From Rhodothermales bacterium (GTDB lineage Bacteria > Bacteroidota > Rhodothermia > Rhodothermales > UBA10348): DNA of 64,000 nt. The stretch spans positions 1 to 64,000 of the forward strand of contig JAVJVN010000016.1 of assembly GCA_040221055.1 (NCBI GenBank). The letters are read 5' to 3'. The notes beneath the pieces are model-generated. The model was not told where the DNA came from, made no database searches, and saw only the letters and a list, made by a program, of their open reading frames with translations. Position numbers and translations under genes: made by a program. Positions 32,852 through 41,797 of this stretch are shown here, in pieces. Positions within the stretch are counted from its first letter, which is position 1; each line of letters starts with the position of its first letter.

Positions 32852-35682
32852 GGTCTTGCACTCGGTTTATTCCGGTCGGGGCGGCCGAACGGCATGTCCG
32901 GCAGGGCATAGGCCTCCTTCACCGGTTTCAACGGACGGTTCAGCCAGTAGGGCCGGCGCGTCCCGTCGGGGCTGTGGTCGACTGCCGACCGGGCCAGCGC
33001 AACCCACTCGTGGTAGTTCTCCATGGAGGCGTCCGTGTCCACGAACACGTCACCGTGCCGGTCTTCCGGACGGGCCTTTTCCACGTTGAACGCCTTCTGC
33101 AGCCAGCAGTGGTGTCCCGATACGGGGTCCGGCTGCACGGCATGGGTCAGGTTCTGGTGGACGCCCACGTCTTCCCACCAGATGCGGCTCGTATCGGGGT
33201 CGAAGGATTCCCATGCCGTGGCGCCGTGTTCAACGCGCAGCCGGTTCTCCTTGGACGAGGGTTGCGAGATGGTCACCAGGTTCGATGCGCCCCGGCTCAG
33301 CCCCTCGCCCTCTTTCAGGCGCCAGCGACCCAGGTGGTGGCTCATGGCAATCACGCCGGGTTTTATGCCCTCTGTGATCCACACCTTGTCCACGAAATAC
33401 CCTATCCGGGTCGTGACGCGGATGAGGTCGCCCGTATCCACGCCGAGTCGCCGGGCATCTTCCGGATGCATCCAGACCGGATTCTTGTGGCTCAGTTCGT
33501 AGAGCCACTTGGCGTTGGCCGACCGGGTATGGATGAGCGTCGGCAGCCGGAAATTCGGCAGCAGCAGCATTTCCCCTTTCGCCCGGTCGATGTTGTCGGG
33601 ATGCACGTGGCTCTTGAGCGTCCACGGCAGGGTGAATTCCTTTTCGGGCCATCCCCACTCCCGCATGGTCGGGGAGAAGAACTCCAGTTTCTTGCTCGGG
33701 GTCTTGAACCCGGCGCCGTCCTTGGCGAACGGCCGGTAGTTGTGCGCCGTCACCTCGAAGGCGGCATAGCGCCGCATGTACTCGAGCGGGGAGAGGCCTT
33801 CCTTGGCCGCGGTTTCCGGCAGGCCGGGTACGCTGTTCTCGAAGATCCAGCGGTAGTACTCCTCCACGGTAACGATTTCACCCGGCCGGTACGGGCTCTC
33901 GAAATGTTGCCTGACGCCGAGCGCCCCGTCGGGGTCCATGGCCGTGGACAGTTCAATCCAGAACTCGTTCTCTTCCCAGACCTCGCCCGGATTGGCTTCC
34001 CATGTATGCGTGACCTTCTTGCCGAGCCGCTCCATGGCCACCCGCCGGACGGGCTGCCGGAAGGCAATCCACTGCCCGGAGTGGGTTTCCTGGCTCATGA
34101 GGTCGTGCCGTTCACCCGCGTGCCCCATGGGCAACACGTAGTCTGCGAACCAGGCCGATTCGTTCCAGGTGGGCGTCAGCGCCACGTGGCACTTCATTTT
34201 CTCCTCGTCCTGGAGCGCCTTCATCCACATGAACCCGTCCGGGTTTATCCAGAGCGGATTGTACACGCGCGTGAAGTAGACGTCGATGTCTCCGCGGCCC
34301 TCTTCCAGGAAATGCGGCAACAGGAAACTCATTTCGTAGAACGCCAGCGGCCATTCGTGCGGCAAATGCAGTTCGTTCCATGCATTCAGCGGCGGCGGCG
34401 ACGAGAAGGGTTTCGGGACGAACTTGTTCCAGGAGTTGCCGGACGTGCCGCCCTCGTTGCCCACGCTTCCGGTGAGCACGTTCAGGAACAGCAGGCACCG
34501 TGCCACCTGCCAGCCGCCCAGGTTTCCGATGGAAGCACTCCGCCACGTGTGCGCCGCCAACCGGCCCTGGCAACGGGAAATGATTTCTGCCGCCTCCTGG
34601 ATGCGTTGGATGGGCACCTGGGCCTCGGCCGCCGCACGTTCGAACGTGAACTCAGCGTAGAGGGCCTTCAGCAGCCGGTCGAAGTCCTCGAAGGTGGGGT
34701 TTTCCGGGACGTCGAAGACCACGTTGTCGTACGGATTCGACCGGAAGAAGGTGAGGGAGTCCTCCCAGTTCACCCATTCCTCCACGAAGGCCTTGTCGTA
34801 CAGGTCATTCTGGATGAGATAATTGGCAATGGCCAGCAGCAAGGTCTGCTCCGAGCCCGGCCACGTCGGCAACCAGACATCGGATTTCGATGCGGTGTTC
34901 GACAGCCGGGGGTCGAGCGTGATGAGCTTGGCACCCCGGTTCTTCGCCTCCATGATGCGTTGCGCATGCGGATTGAAGTAGTGCCCGGTTTCCAGGTGGC
35001 TCGAAATGAGCAGCACCACATTGGCGTTCGCATAGTCGGGGCTCGGCCGGTCGAAACCCGACCACAGGAAATACCCCGCCCGGGCGCCCGCCGAACAGAT
35101 GTTCGTGTGGCTGTTGTGTCCGTCCACGCCCCATGCCTGGATGCATCGATTGGTGTAGCCGTCCTCGCCCGGACGACCCACGTGGTACATGATGCCGTCG
35201 CGGCGCTTCTTGCGGCTTTCCCGCATCTTTTCGCCGATTTCCTCCAGCGCCGTATCCCAGGAAATCCGCTTCCATTTGCCCTCGCCCCGCTTGCCGACCC
35301 GTTTCAGCGGGTACAGGATGCGCTCGGGGTCATACACCTGGTTGATGGTGGCCGGTCCTTTCGCGCAGTTCCGGCCGCGGCTGCCGGGATGTTTCGGATT
35401 ACCCTCGAACTTCTTGATTTCGAGGGTCTCCCGGTCCACGTAGGCCAACAGGCCACAGGCGCTTTCGCAGTTGAAACAGACGGTGGGCACCAGGGTGTAG
35501 TGGCGGGCCACTTTCTTGGGCCATTGCTTGCCGTCCCATTCCACCCAGTCATCCCACCGGTCGGTGGGCGGATACTGGCTCATGCGCCCATCCGGGTGGA
35601 TGACCGTGGTCATTTCCGGTCGGTCCTGGTGCGGTGTCCGATCGGATTCCGAGAAGGTGGGGAGGCCAAAAGGTTTGTCCAT
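32848..35682 (-). CDS. Molybdopterin oxidoreductase, SoeA-like (sulfite dehydrogenase or polysulfide/thiosulfate reductase type)
   Basis: The product has 944 residues, in the DMSO-reductase superfamily. The [4Fe-4S] motif is Cys69, Cys72, Cys76 and Cys106. The probable molybdenum ligand is Cys196 in HTNICSAGAR. The molybdopterin-contact blocks AKLITLDPRLSNTASKSDVWLPTWPGSE, FLNVLTGSVGNEGGT and the C-terminal MHPEDARRLGVDTGDLIRV are all present. There is no Tat signal, so the enzyme should be cytoplasmic. This fits SoeA, which oxidises sulfite to sulfate, better than exported Psr/Phs enzymes. The location downstream of the FeS/NrfD fusion and upstream of SQR supports sulfite oxidation; a reductase role cannot be ruled out. 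Confidence 0.85.
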   Translation of the reverse strand: MDKPFGLPTFSESDRTPHQDRPEMTTVIHPDGRMSQYPPTDRWDDWVEWDGKQWPKKVARHYTLVPTVCFNCESACGLLAYVDRETLEIKKFEGNPKHPGSRGRNCAKGPATINQVYDPERILYPLKRVGKRGEGKWKRISWDTALEEIGEKMRESRKKRRDGIMYHVGRPGEDGYTNRCIQAWGVDGHNSHTNICSAGARAGYFLWSGFDRPSPDYANANVVLLISSHLETGHYFNPHAQRIMEAKNRGAKLITLDPRLSNTASKSDVWLPTWPGSEQTLLLAIANYLIQNDLYDKAFVEEWVNWEDSLTFFRSNPYDNVVFDVPENPTFEDFDRLLKALYAEFTFERAAAEAQVPIQRIQEAAEIISRCQGRLAAHTWRSASIGNLGGWQVARCLLFLNVLTGSVGNEGGTSGNSWNKFVPKPFSSPPPLNAWNELHLPHEWPLAFYEMSFLLPHFLEEGRGDIDVYFTRVYNPLWINPDGFMWMKALQDEEKMKCHVALTPTWNESAWFADYVLPMGHAGERHDLMSQETHSGQWIAFRQPVRRVAMERLGKKVTHTWEANPGEVWEENEFWIELSTAMDPDGALGVRQHFESPYRPGEIVTVEEYYRWIFENSVPGLPETAAKEGLSPLEYMRRYAAFEVTAHNYRPFAKDGAGFKTPSKKLEFFSPTMREWGWPEKEFTLPWTLKSHVHPDNIDRAKGEMLLLPNFRLPTLIHTRSANAKWLYELSHKNPVWMHPEDARRLGVDTGDLIRVTTRIGYFVDKVWITEGIKPGVIAMSHHLGRWRLKEGEGLSRGASNLVTISQPSSKENRLRVEHGATAWESFDPDTSRIWWEDVGVHQNLTHAVQPDPVSGHHCWLQKAFNVEKARPEDRHGDVFVDTDASMENYHEWVALARSAVDHSPDGTRRPYWLNRPLKPVKEAYALPDMPFGRPDRNKPSARP

Positions 35683-35688
35683 GACAGA

Positions 35689-37383
35689 TCAGCTGTTCGG
35701 TATGTCCTGCGGCGCCATCACGAAGGCGTGCTCATACAGGTAAAGGCCAACGAGGGCAGACAGTCCGGCGGCCACGCCGACCACGGCCATCCATGCCGCG
35801 GCGGCAGGAACGAAGAAGAACCCGGCGGCCAGGACCAGGGGCAGGACGTGGCCGAGACCAACGCTTCCCCACCAGAACGCGCGGGCGTAGCGCCCGTGGG
35901 TGATGTCGTGGGCCGCCTTGGCCGCGGCTTCGCTGGCATGGGACATGCCCACTTCACCGAAGATGGTGACGACCAGGTCGACGACCAGGGCCACCGACAG
36001 GGCCACCCAGGCCAGATGCATCCAGTCGGCGGACAAGCCCGCAAGGGCACCTCCGGCCAACAGGGTGGCGGCGCCCGCCACGATGGAATGGACAATCAGG
36101 TGGAAGGGCAAGAGCGAATTCTGCCACAGATCCCGACCTTCCGCCTGGCTGAACAGGAACGCCGTGTAGACCGCGGTTCCGATGGCGAGCGGCGAACCCA
36201 CGCCCAGCAACCAGGGTCGCCAGGCGGCTACCAGATCGGTGGCCAGCCAGCCCTGCCAGGCGGCCACTTCGGCAGCCGCCCAGAGCGTGGCCAGGCCCGA
36301 GAACCCGATGAGCAGGAAGGCGCCGCGGACGAGCCAGCTCTTCCACTGGGGCCGGAAAACGATGCTCAGGAAGCGTTCGGGCCGCTCCAGGTCATAGACC
36401 AGGAGGGCGGTCGTGGCCAGCAGGAAGATCACCGTAGCCACCGAGGCGCCCGCCAGGACCACGGGAGATGCCGTGACCCAATCGAAAACCAGGCCGAGGG
36501 CGGCCAGCAGGAACAGTCCGGCGGCAATGCCCTTCGTGACCAGGTAGGCCGGAACGGGCCAGTGCCACGGCACCTTGTGCTGGGCATTGTACACGACCTG
36601 GACCATCTGTTCGGCCATGCGGCCGTCCCCGATGAGGATGGGGCCGCCTCCCGGCAGGCCCTGCGTTCCGGGCGTCCGGATGGGGGTGCCGCTCTTGGAC
36701 AGGGATCCGCGATCGGCGTTCGGCGGCTGACCGGTGGCTCCGTCGCCGCCGCTCTTGACCGCGCCCGACTCCAGTTCCAGCACGTCGGCCCAGGCAAAAC
36801 TGGTCGGGGTCCGGTCCGTGGCGGTCGGATGCATGGCGGCAGCGTCGCCGCCGATGTAGTACAGTTTCGGGGCCGTGCCCTGCTCCGGCTTGCGCACGGT
36901 CACTTTGTTCTCGGCGAGCACCTTGGCGATTTCCGTATCCGGGTTGTCCAGATCACCGGCCAGAATGGCGTGCTCGGGGCACACCACCACGCAGGCCGGC
37001 TCCAGCCCCACCTCCACGCGGTGTGCACAGAAGTGGCACTTGGCCGCCGTATGGGTCTCCGGATCGATGTAAATGGCATCGTACGGGCAGGCCTGCATGC
37101 AGGCCTTGCACCCAATACACACATCGGGGTCGAATTCCACGATTCCGTCCTGCCGCTGGTACATGGCGGTCACCGGACAAATCCGCACGCAGGGCGGGTT
37201 CGCACAGTGATTGCATCGCGTCACCTGGAAGGTGCGGCGGACATTGGGGTAAACGCCCTTCTCGACACTCTTCACCCACGTTCGCTGAACGCCGAGCGGG
37301 ACCTCGTTTTCACTCTTGCAGGCGGTGGAACAGGCGTGGCACCCAATGCAGGAGTCGTTGTTGATGACAAAGCCGTAATTCAT
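35689..37383 (-). CDS. Fused iron-sulfur and NrfD membrane subunit (SoeB-SoeC-like)
   Basis: The product has 564 residues. Residues 1-200 are a ferredoxin subunit with 16 cysteines in four groups (from Cys12, Cys57, Cys89 and Cys116), enough for four [4Fe-4S] clusters. Residues about 250-560 are an NrfD/PsrC-type quinone-binding membrane domain, with about nine hydrophobic helices and the loops PERFLSIVFRPQWKSWLVRGAF and HITHGRYARAFWWG-like (HDITHGRYARAFWWG). These two subunits are separate genes in most Soe, Psr and Dms complexes, so the fusion is notable. A Gly/Pro/Ser-rich linker (about 205-240) joins them. It should pass electrons from the catalytic subunit into the quinone pool. Confidence 0.92.
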   Translation of the reverse strand: MNYGFVINNDSCIGCHACSTACKSENEVPLGVQRTWVKSVEKGVYPNVRRTFQVTRCNHCANPPCVRICPVTAMYQRQDGIVEFDPDVCIGCKACMQACPYDAIYIDPETHTAAKCHFCAHRVEVGLEPACVVVCPEHAILAGDLDNPDTEIAKVLAENKVTVRKPEQGTAPKLYYIGGDAAAMHPTATDRTPTSFAWADVLELESGAVKSGGDGATGQPPNADRGSLSKSGTPIRTPGTQGLPGGGPILIGDGRMAEQMVQVVYNAQHKVPWHWPVPAYLVTKGIAAGLFLLAALGLVFDWVTASPVVLAGASVATVIFLLATTALLVYDLERPERFLSIVFRPQWKSWLVRGAFLLIGFSGLATLWAAAEVAAWQGWLATDLVAAWRPWLLGVGSPLAIGTAVYTAFLFSQAEGRDLWQNSLLPFHLIVHSIVAGAATLLAGGALAGLSADWMHLAWVALSVALVVDLVVTIFGEVGMSHASEAAAKAAHDITHGRYARAFWWGSVGLGHVLPLVLAAGFFFVPAAAAWMAVVGVAAGLSALVGLYLYEHAFVMAPQDIPNS

Positions 37384-37399
37384 ACTTGTAATATCAGGT
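37384..37399 (-). promoter_or_regulatory. Degenerate operator abutting the SoeBC start codon
   Basis: ACTTGT-AATA-TCAGGT matches the left half of the ACTTGT-N4-ACAAGT site perfectly and the right half at four of six positions. It ends one base before the ATG. On the - strand TTGAAC and GATATT are spaced 17 bases apart and would start transcription close to the ATG. Both readings are tentative. Confidence 0.3.
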
Positions 37400-37414
37400 T
37401 ATATCAAGCAACGT

Positions 37415-38026
37415 TCAAGTCAAATCGGCTCGTGTATTCACATTTTTCACGGTCTGCTCATCCACCCGGACCCGCAGGACCTGCGCCTCATCCAACAGCC
37501 CGAGGACCGACCGTCTGCCGCTATCCAGATAGGCCGTGATCCTCGGCAACATGCCGGGCGTCCACAGGGACAGGAGGGGCTGCAGGCGTCCATCCGGGGT
37601 TTCGGCCGCCACCACATCCACGCCATATACGGCCGTGCGCCACGCATCCATGAGCCGCTGGAACACGTCCGGCCCGGCCAGCGGCAGGTCCACCGCACGC
37701 ACCAGCACGGGGAGGGAGGCCGCCCACTGCATCCCCGCCTCCACACCGGCCAGTGGTCCGGCTTCGGGCCGCGCATCGTCCAGGCAGATCACGTTCGGCC
37801 AGGATTCGGCAATCCATGACCGGACATCCGGGTGGCGCGGATCCCCGACCGATACGGCAAGACGGGGCGTCAGTGCGGCCAGGGTGTCCATGGCCCCTTC
37901 CAACAGCGTACTCCCGCGGAAGACGGCCCGGGCCTTCGCACTGCCGAAGCGGCGACTCTGTCCTCCGGCCAAGACCAATCCGGCGTATATTGGCGAACCG
38001 GGCCATCGTTCGTTTGCTGCAACCAT
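37415..38026 (-). CDS. mobA: Molybdenum cofactor guanylyltransferase (MobA-like)
   Basis: The product has 203 residues. The N-terminal nucleotide-binding motif AGLVLAGGQSRRFGSAKARAVFRGSTLLE is the MobA signature, followed by VNVICLDDARPEAGPLAGVEAGM-like sequence, VRAVDLPLAGPDVFQRL (the conserved D-x-P) and VVAAETPDGRLQPLLSLW. MobA attaches GMP to molybdopterin to form the bis-MGD cofactor that SoeA-type enzymes need. It is the first gene of the - strand operon, 31 bases before the FeS/NrfD fusion. Its ATG overlaps the ATG of the divergent Nudix gene by two bases, leaving no intergenic promoter space. Confidence 0.88.
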   Translation of the reverse strand: MVAANERWPGSPIYAGLVLAGGQSRRFGSAKARAVFRGSTLLEGAMDTLAALTPRLAVSVGDPRHPDVRSWIAESWPNVICLDDARPEAGPLAGVEAGMQWAASLPVLVRAVDLPLAGPDVFQRLMDAWRTAVYGVDVVAAETPDGRLQPLLSLWTPGMLPRITAYLDSGRRSVLGLLDEAQVLRVRVDEQTVKNVNTRADLT

Positions 38027-38660
38027 GTTCTATTTCTACGTCGACAAAATCAGGAAAGCAGAAAAAGGAGTCCCCCAGGACCGGTTCACGCGGAAACGCC
38101 TGTACCGGACGCACGCCAAGGCCCAGGATGATGGACGGGGCGCCGTGATCGTGGTGGATACCCGCAAGATGGATGCACTCCCGACCGAGGCCGATGCCCT
38201 CCCCAAGAAGGCCCTGGTGAATGTCCGACCCTACCTTCCCACGAAGGAAATCGTGGCCGGGGGCGGGGTCCTCACCAAGATGGGAAAAACCAAGCTGAAA
38301 GTCCTGCTCATCTTCCGAAAGGGCCGGTGGGATCTGCCAAAGGGCAAGCTGGACCCCGGAGAAACAGTGAAGCAGTGCGCAAAGCGGGAGGTATGCGAGG
38401 AGTTGGGTATCGATGCCGTGAAGGTCGTCCAGTTCCTGGATACCACCGTCCACGGATACGCCGAGGACGACCACTTCATGGTCAAGACCACCTATTGGTA
38501 CCACATGACGACCAAGGCCACCTCGTTCGTACCGCAGCTGGAGGAGAAAATCACGGCCGTCAAATGGATGTCCATTGACAAGGCCCGCCGCAAGCTGGGC
38601 CACGCCACCCTCATCCACTTGCTGGACCGCGTCGAAGCCAAGCTCATGCAAAACCCGTAG
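38025..38660 (+). CDS. Nudix hydrolase
   Basis: The product has 211 residues. The Nudix box is complete: GKLDPGETVKQCAKREVCEELGI (G-x5-E-x7-R-E-V-x-E-E-x-G-I), within the fold AGGGVLTKMGKTKLKVLLIFRKGRWDLPKGKL. About 85 residues precede the domain (MFYFYVDKIRKAEKGVPQDRF and beyond) and are unusual for small Nudix enzymes. It hydrolyses nucleoside diphosphate derivatives of an unknown kind; the RKGRWDLPKGK element is typical of diadenosine or diphosphoinositol polyphosphate-type members. Divergent from mobA with overlapping start codons. Confidence 0.9.
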   Translation: MFYFYVDKIRKAEKGVPQDRFTRKRLYRTHAKAQDDGRGAVIVVDTRKMDALPTEADALPKKALVNVRPYLPTKEIVAGGGVLTKMGKTKLKVLLIFRKGRWDLPKGKLDPGETVKQCAKREVCEELGIDAVKVVQFLDTTVHGYAEDDHFMVKTTYWYHMTTKATSFVPQLEEKITAVKWMSIDKARRKLGHATLIHLLDRVEAKLMQNP

Positions 38661-38732
38661 CACTCCCTATATTGCATGTGCGGCATGGCCCTTGGGCCGG
38701 CTGTCGTGCCCACAAACCTTTCTGCATTCCCC

Positions 38733-39113
38733 ATGTCCGAAACCACGCTGGACGCCAAGATTGAACGGCGCACCGCCAAGAAGAACAAGGACCGCCGTAC
38801 GCGTCGGGACAAGAAGGTCGGCATGCCGGCACCCTGGGTCTTCTGGCTCGTCGCTCCCTTCGGCGCCGCCGGTGTGGCCACGCCCGTGGTCTGGGACTAC
38901 GGCTGGGTCTGGATGACGCTCTCCATGATCCTGGTCCAGATCGGTGTGCTGCTCATCAATGATCGCCGCGGTTTTGTCCGTTCGCGCGAAATGCGACGCG
39001 CCTACGAAACCCGTCGCCACTTCTCGATCATGGAAACGATCGTGCTGTTCGTCCTGGTCATGGCCAACATGCTCGCCGCCGCCTACGCCATCCTCATGGC
39101 TAACGCACCGTGA
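38733..39113 (+). CDS. Small membrane protein of unknown function
   Basis: The product has 126 residues from MSETTLDAKIERR. A strongly basic N-terminus (RRTAKKNKDRRTRRDKKVG) precedes three predicted membrane helices (WVFWLVAPFGAAGVATPVVW, VWMTLSMILVQIGVLLI, METIVLFVLVMANMLAAAYAILM). No family recognised. Its last 14 bases overlap the end of the convergent M14 peptidase gene. Confidence 0.65.
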   Translation: MSETTLDAKIERRTAKKNKDRRTRRDKKVGMPAPWVFWLVAPFGAAGVATPVVWDYGWVWMTLSMILVQIGVLLINDRRGFVRSREMRRAYETRRHFSIMETIVLFVLVMANMLAAAYAILMANAP

Positions 39114-41670
39114 AGAACACGGCGTTTGCCAGCAGGTGACGCCCGGAATACCAGAACCCCCGGAATACCGGGTTGTCCACGATATACACCACCGTTCCCC
39201 GGCCCATCTGCTCGGCACCGAACGCCAGTGAGCCCTCAATGCGCGGCTCGGCCCGGTAGCCCACCTGTCCCGATACGCGTTCGCCCACCAGGCCCGTGTT
39301 CCACGCACTGTCCCCGGTCATCACCACCGGCCCGTCGGCCCGACGACGCAGGATCCACGTGGTGGCGGACATGCCGTACCCCAGCGGATGCGTGACATCG
39401 ACCTTGGCCGTGAAAATGGCCCCGGGGTTGTCCGTCGCCAGGCGGTCGCGCCCCCGTTCGGCATAGACCTTGGTGCGGGCGACTTCCTTGCGCACGCTGT
39501 CGGCCGGCTCGTCGCGGGGCGCGGCCTTGAGTGCGAATCCGTCTTTTCCGGTCAGCCACGAGGCCGCGCCCTCGATGGCGACGAGCCGGCCGCCTGAACG
39601 GATCCAGGACCGCAGCCCGTCGAGTTGGTCATCCGGCCAGATCCGGCTGTAGCTGCCCGAGGGCAGCAGCAGTACGTCGTAGTCATCCAGGTCCACGCTG
39701 CGGATGTCCTCCGCCTGGATCCGGGTCACGGGGTATTCCCAGATCTCGTCGAACAGGTGCCACAGTTCGCCCACGCTGGACGACGAGGCCGGACTGCCCG
39801 TCAGCATGGCCACGCGCGGGGCCTCCAGGTACCGGACGTCGGAGGAGCCCAGATCGGGACCGCCGTCCACCATGCCGGTCTGCATGGGCTGCAGGTGCTG
39901 TTTGTGCCCGGCAGCCAGGTCCGCCAGCAGGGTCGGAAGGGCGTCGCCGAAACGCTCGTTCCCCCTCCGGGTCACGATCAATGCACCCGGGTCGTACGTT
40001 TGGCCGTCCACGGTCATGGGCCGCTCCGTGAACCGGACCCGCACGCCGGCCTTCAGCAGCGCCGACAGGAAGGGGGCGTCGCCAGCGTCCTGCCACGCGG
40101 AAATCCAGGCGTAGGGGAGGGAGGCGGGGGTGGCGTTCGGCGCCGGGGCCCAGGTGTCCAGCGGGATCTCCGCATCCACCGTCCAGGCATCCAGGTCATA
40201 CGCATACGGCAGCGCCCACGCGGTGATGTCGTAGGTCATGGAGTCCGGAATGGCCGATTCCGGCTCGAACAGGACGTGCGCCATGGTGCCCCGCGGCTGG
40301 GCAGCCGGCACCACCAGGTCGCCGGGCTTCAGCGCCACCGATTCGGCCGCGCGTGACCGGTACGACCAGCCCCGTCGGCTGGCCGCGGCGGCAGGTGTGC
40401 CGTACGCAATGCCCAGCCCATCCAGATGCGCGGCGAGCGCAGCGAGCCGCTCCGGGCCGGCCGGAGAGCGGAGGACCCAGGCGCGGACGTCGTCCGGCCC
40501 GGATCGCGCGGCCCGGTCGAAGAACGCCTCGAACTCGGCCGCCAGCTCGGCAGCATGGGCCGCAGACACCTCGACGGTCGACATGCCGGTCGTGTAGTGG
40601 CCGGCAATGCGCATGGCCAGCGTCAGCGTGTCCCCCTCGGCCGTTTCCACGCCGAGCCCCGCGCGGCCGGAGCCGCCCTGTTCATAGGTCATGCCGATGG
40701 CGCCGTTGTAGGTGGGGTAGGTGTCGCCGTATCCCGGATAGAACAGGTCGAACACCTGCCCGGTGAAGTACAACCAGCCGTTCGCATCGAAATAGCGGGC
40801 ATGATTGCGGCCAATCGTCTCCTGGAAGCTCCGCTGCCAGTCGGTGATGACCGGGTGATAGGGCTCGGCGGCGGGCGCGAAGTAGTACGGGGAGTCAATG
40901 CCCTGCTCGTGGAAATCCACGTGGACCTGGGGCATCCAGGTGTTGTAGAGCGCCAACCGGGCACGGGTCTCCTGCTGGGTCAGCCAGGCCCAGTCCCGGT
41001 TCAGGTCGAAGTAATAATGGTTCGTGCGTCCACCCGGCCACGGTTCGTTGTGTTCGACCGCATCCGGATTGACGTCCTGCCACTGACCCAGCTGCTGCCG
41101 GTACCAGTTCACGTACCGATCCCGGCCATCCGGGTTGATCATCGGATCGATGACCACGACCGTGTTCTCGAGCCATGCGCCCGTGCGGGCGTTGCGCTCG
41201 TCGGCCAGTTCGTAGAGCGTCTGCAGGGCGGCCTCACTGCTCACGCTTTCGTTGCCGTGTACGTTGTAGCTGAGCCAGACCACGATCGGGGATGCAGCCG
41301 GCGCATCGGCCGCGGCGGCGGAGGCCGTCAGGAAGGTGGCACCGTCCGGTCCCAGGTTCGCTCGCTGCAGGTTGGCGCGGCGCACCGCATCGAGGGACGC
41401 GATGTGCGCAGGGGCGGATACGTAGGCCACCAGCAATTCCCGGCCCTCATAGGTCACCCCGTACGACTCGATGGCAACCCGGTCACTGTGTTCAGCCACG
41501 TGGCGGACATAGTCCATGACCCGGTGGTGCGGGGTGAATTGCTCGCCCAGCTCGTATCCCAGGAATTCGGCCGGGGATTCCTGGGCACTCGCGGGCGTTG
41601 CGAGGAGGAACAGGGTGAGAATCGACGGTGCGACCATCAAAAGGCGGACCGGCAAGAACGAAACGCGCAT
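39100..41670 (-). CDS. Secreted M14-family zinc carboxypeptidase
   Basis: The product has 856 residues. A signal peptide (MRVSFLPVRLLMVAPSILTLFLLATPASAQ) precedes the catalytic domain. Zinc ligands are His138 and Glu141 (YNVHGNESVSSEA) and a later His in VDFHEQG (about 254), as in M14 peptidases. IDPMINPDGRDRYVNWYRQ and FDLNRDWAWLTQQETRA supply the substrate Arg and Asn. The large C-terminal half (from about 400) is of the class-1-glutamine-amidotransferase-like type seen in such large bacterial M14 proteins (YDVLLLPSGSYSRIWPDDQLDGLRSWIRSGGRLVAIEG). It probably digests peptides outside the inner membrane. Confidence 0.93.
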   Translation of the reverse strand: MRVSFLPVRLLMVAPSILTLFLLATPASAQESPAEFLGYELGEQFTPHHRVMDYVRHVAEHSDRVAIESYGVTYEGRELLVAYVSAPAHIASLDAVRRANLQRANLGPDGATFLTASAAAADAPAASPIVVWLSYNVHGNESVSSEAALQTLYELADERNARTGAWLENTVVVIDPMINPDGRDRYVNWYRQQLGQWQDVNPDAVEHNEPWPGGRTNHYYFDLNRDWAWLTQQETRARLALYNTWMPQVHVDFHEQGIDSPYYFAPAAEPYHPVITDWQRSFQETIGRNHARYFDANGWLYFTGQVFDLFYPGYGDTYPTYNGAIGMTYEQGGSGRAGLGVETAEGDTLTLAMRIAGHYTTGMSTVEVSAAHAAELAAEFEAFFDRAARSGPDDVRAWVLRSPAGPERLAALAAHLDGLGIAYGTPAAAASRRGWSYRSRAAESVALKPGDLVVPAAQPRGTMAHVLFEPESAIPDSMTYDITAWALPYAYDLDAWTVDAEIPLDTWAPAPNATPASLPYAWISAWQDAGDAPFLSALLKAGVRVRFTERPMTVDGQTYDPGALIVTRRGNERFGDALPTLLADLAAGHKQHLQPMQTGMVDGGPDLGSSDVRYLEAPRVAMLTGSPASSSSVGELWHLFDEIWEYPVTRIQAEDIRSVDLDDYDVLLLPSGSYSRIWPDDQLDGLRSWIRSGGRLVAIEGAASWLTGKDGFALKAAPRDEPADSVRKEVARTKVYAERGRDRLATDNPGAIFTAKVDVTHPLGYGMSATTWILRRRADGPVVMTGDSAWNTGLVGERVSGQVGYRAEPRIEGSLAFGAEQMGRGTVVYIVDNPVFRGFWYSGRHLLANAVFFTVR

Positions 41671-41797
41671 GGAAGTATATACTGGTGAATGGCGTCAAAG
41701 TAGGGCGGGCGTACCGGCTTCGGCAAACCGGACCCCCCATCCCTGACCCATCGACCCCGCCCGAACGCCAGGCTCCCGATCCATCGACCCTGATTCC

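Noticed and set aside
32974-37539. A 1521-residue open frame on the + strand opposite the molybdoenzyme operon
   Set aside because: It runs antisense across two clear genes, has the composition typical of GC-rich antisense frames and contains no motif.
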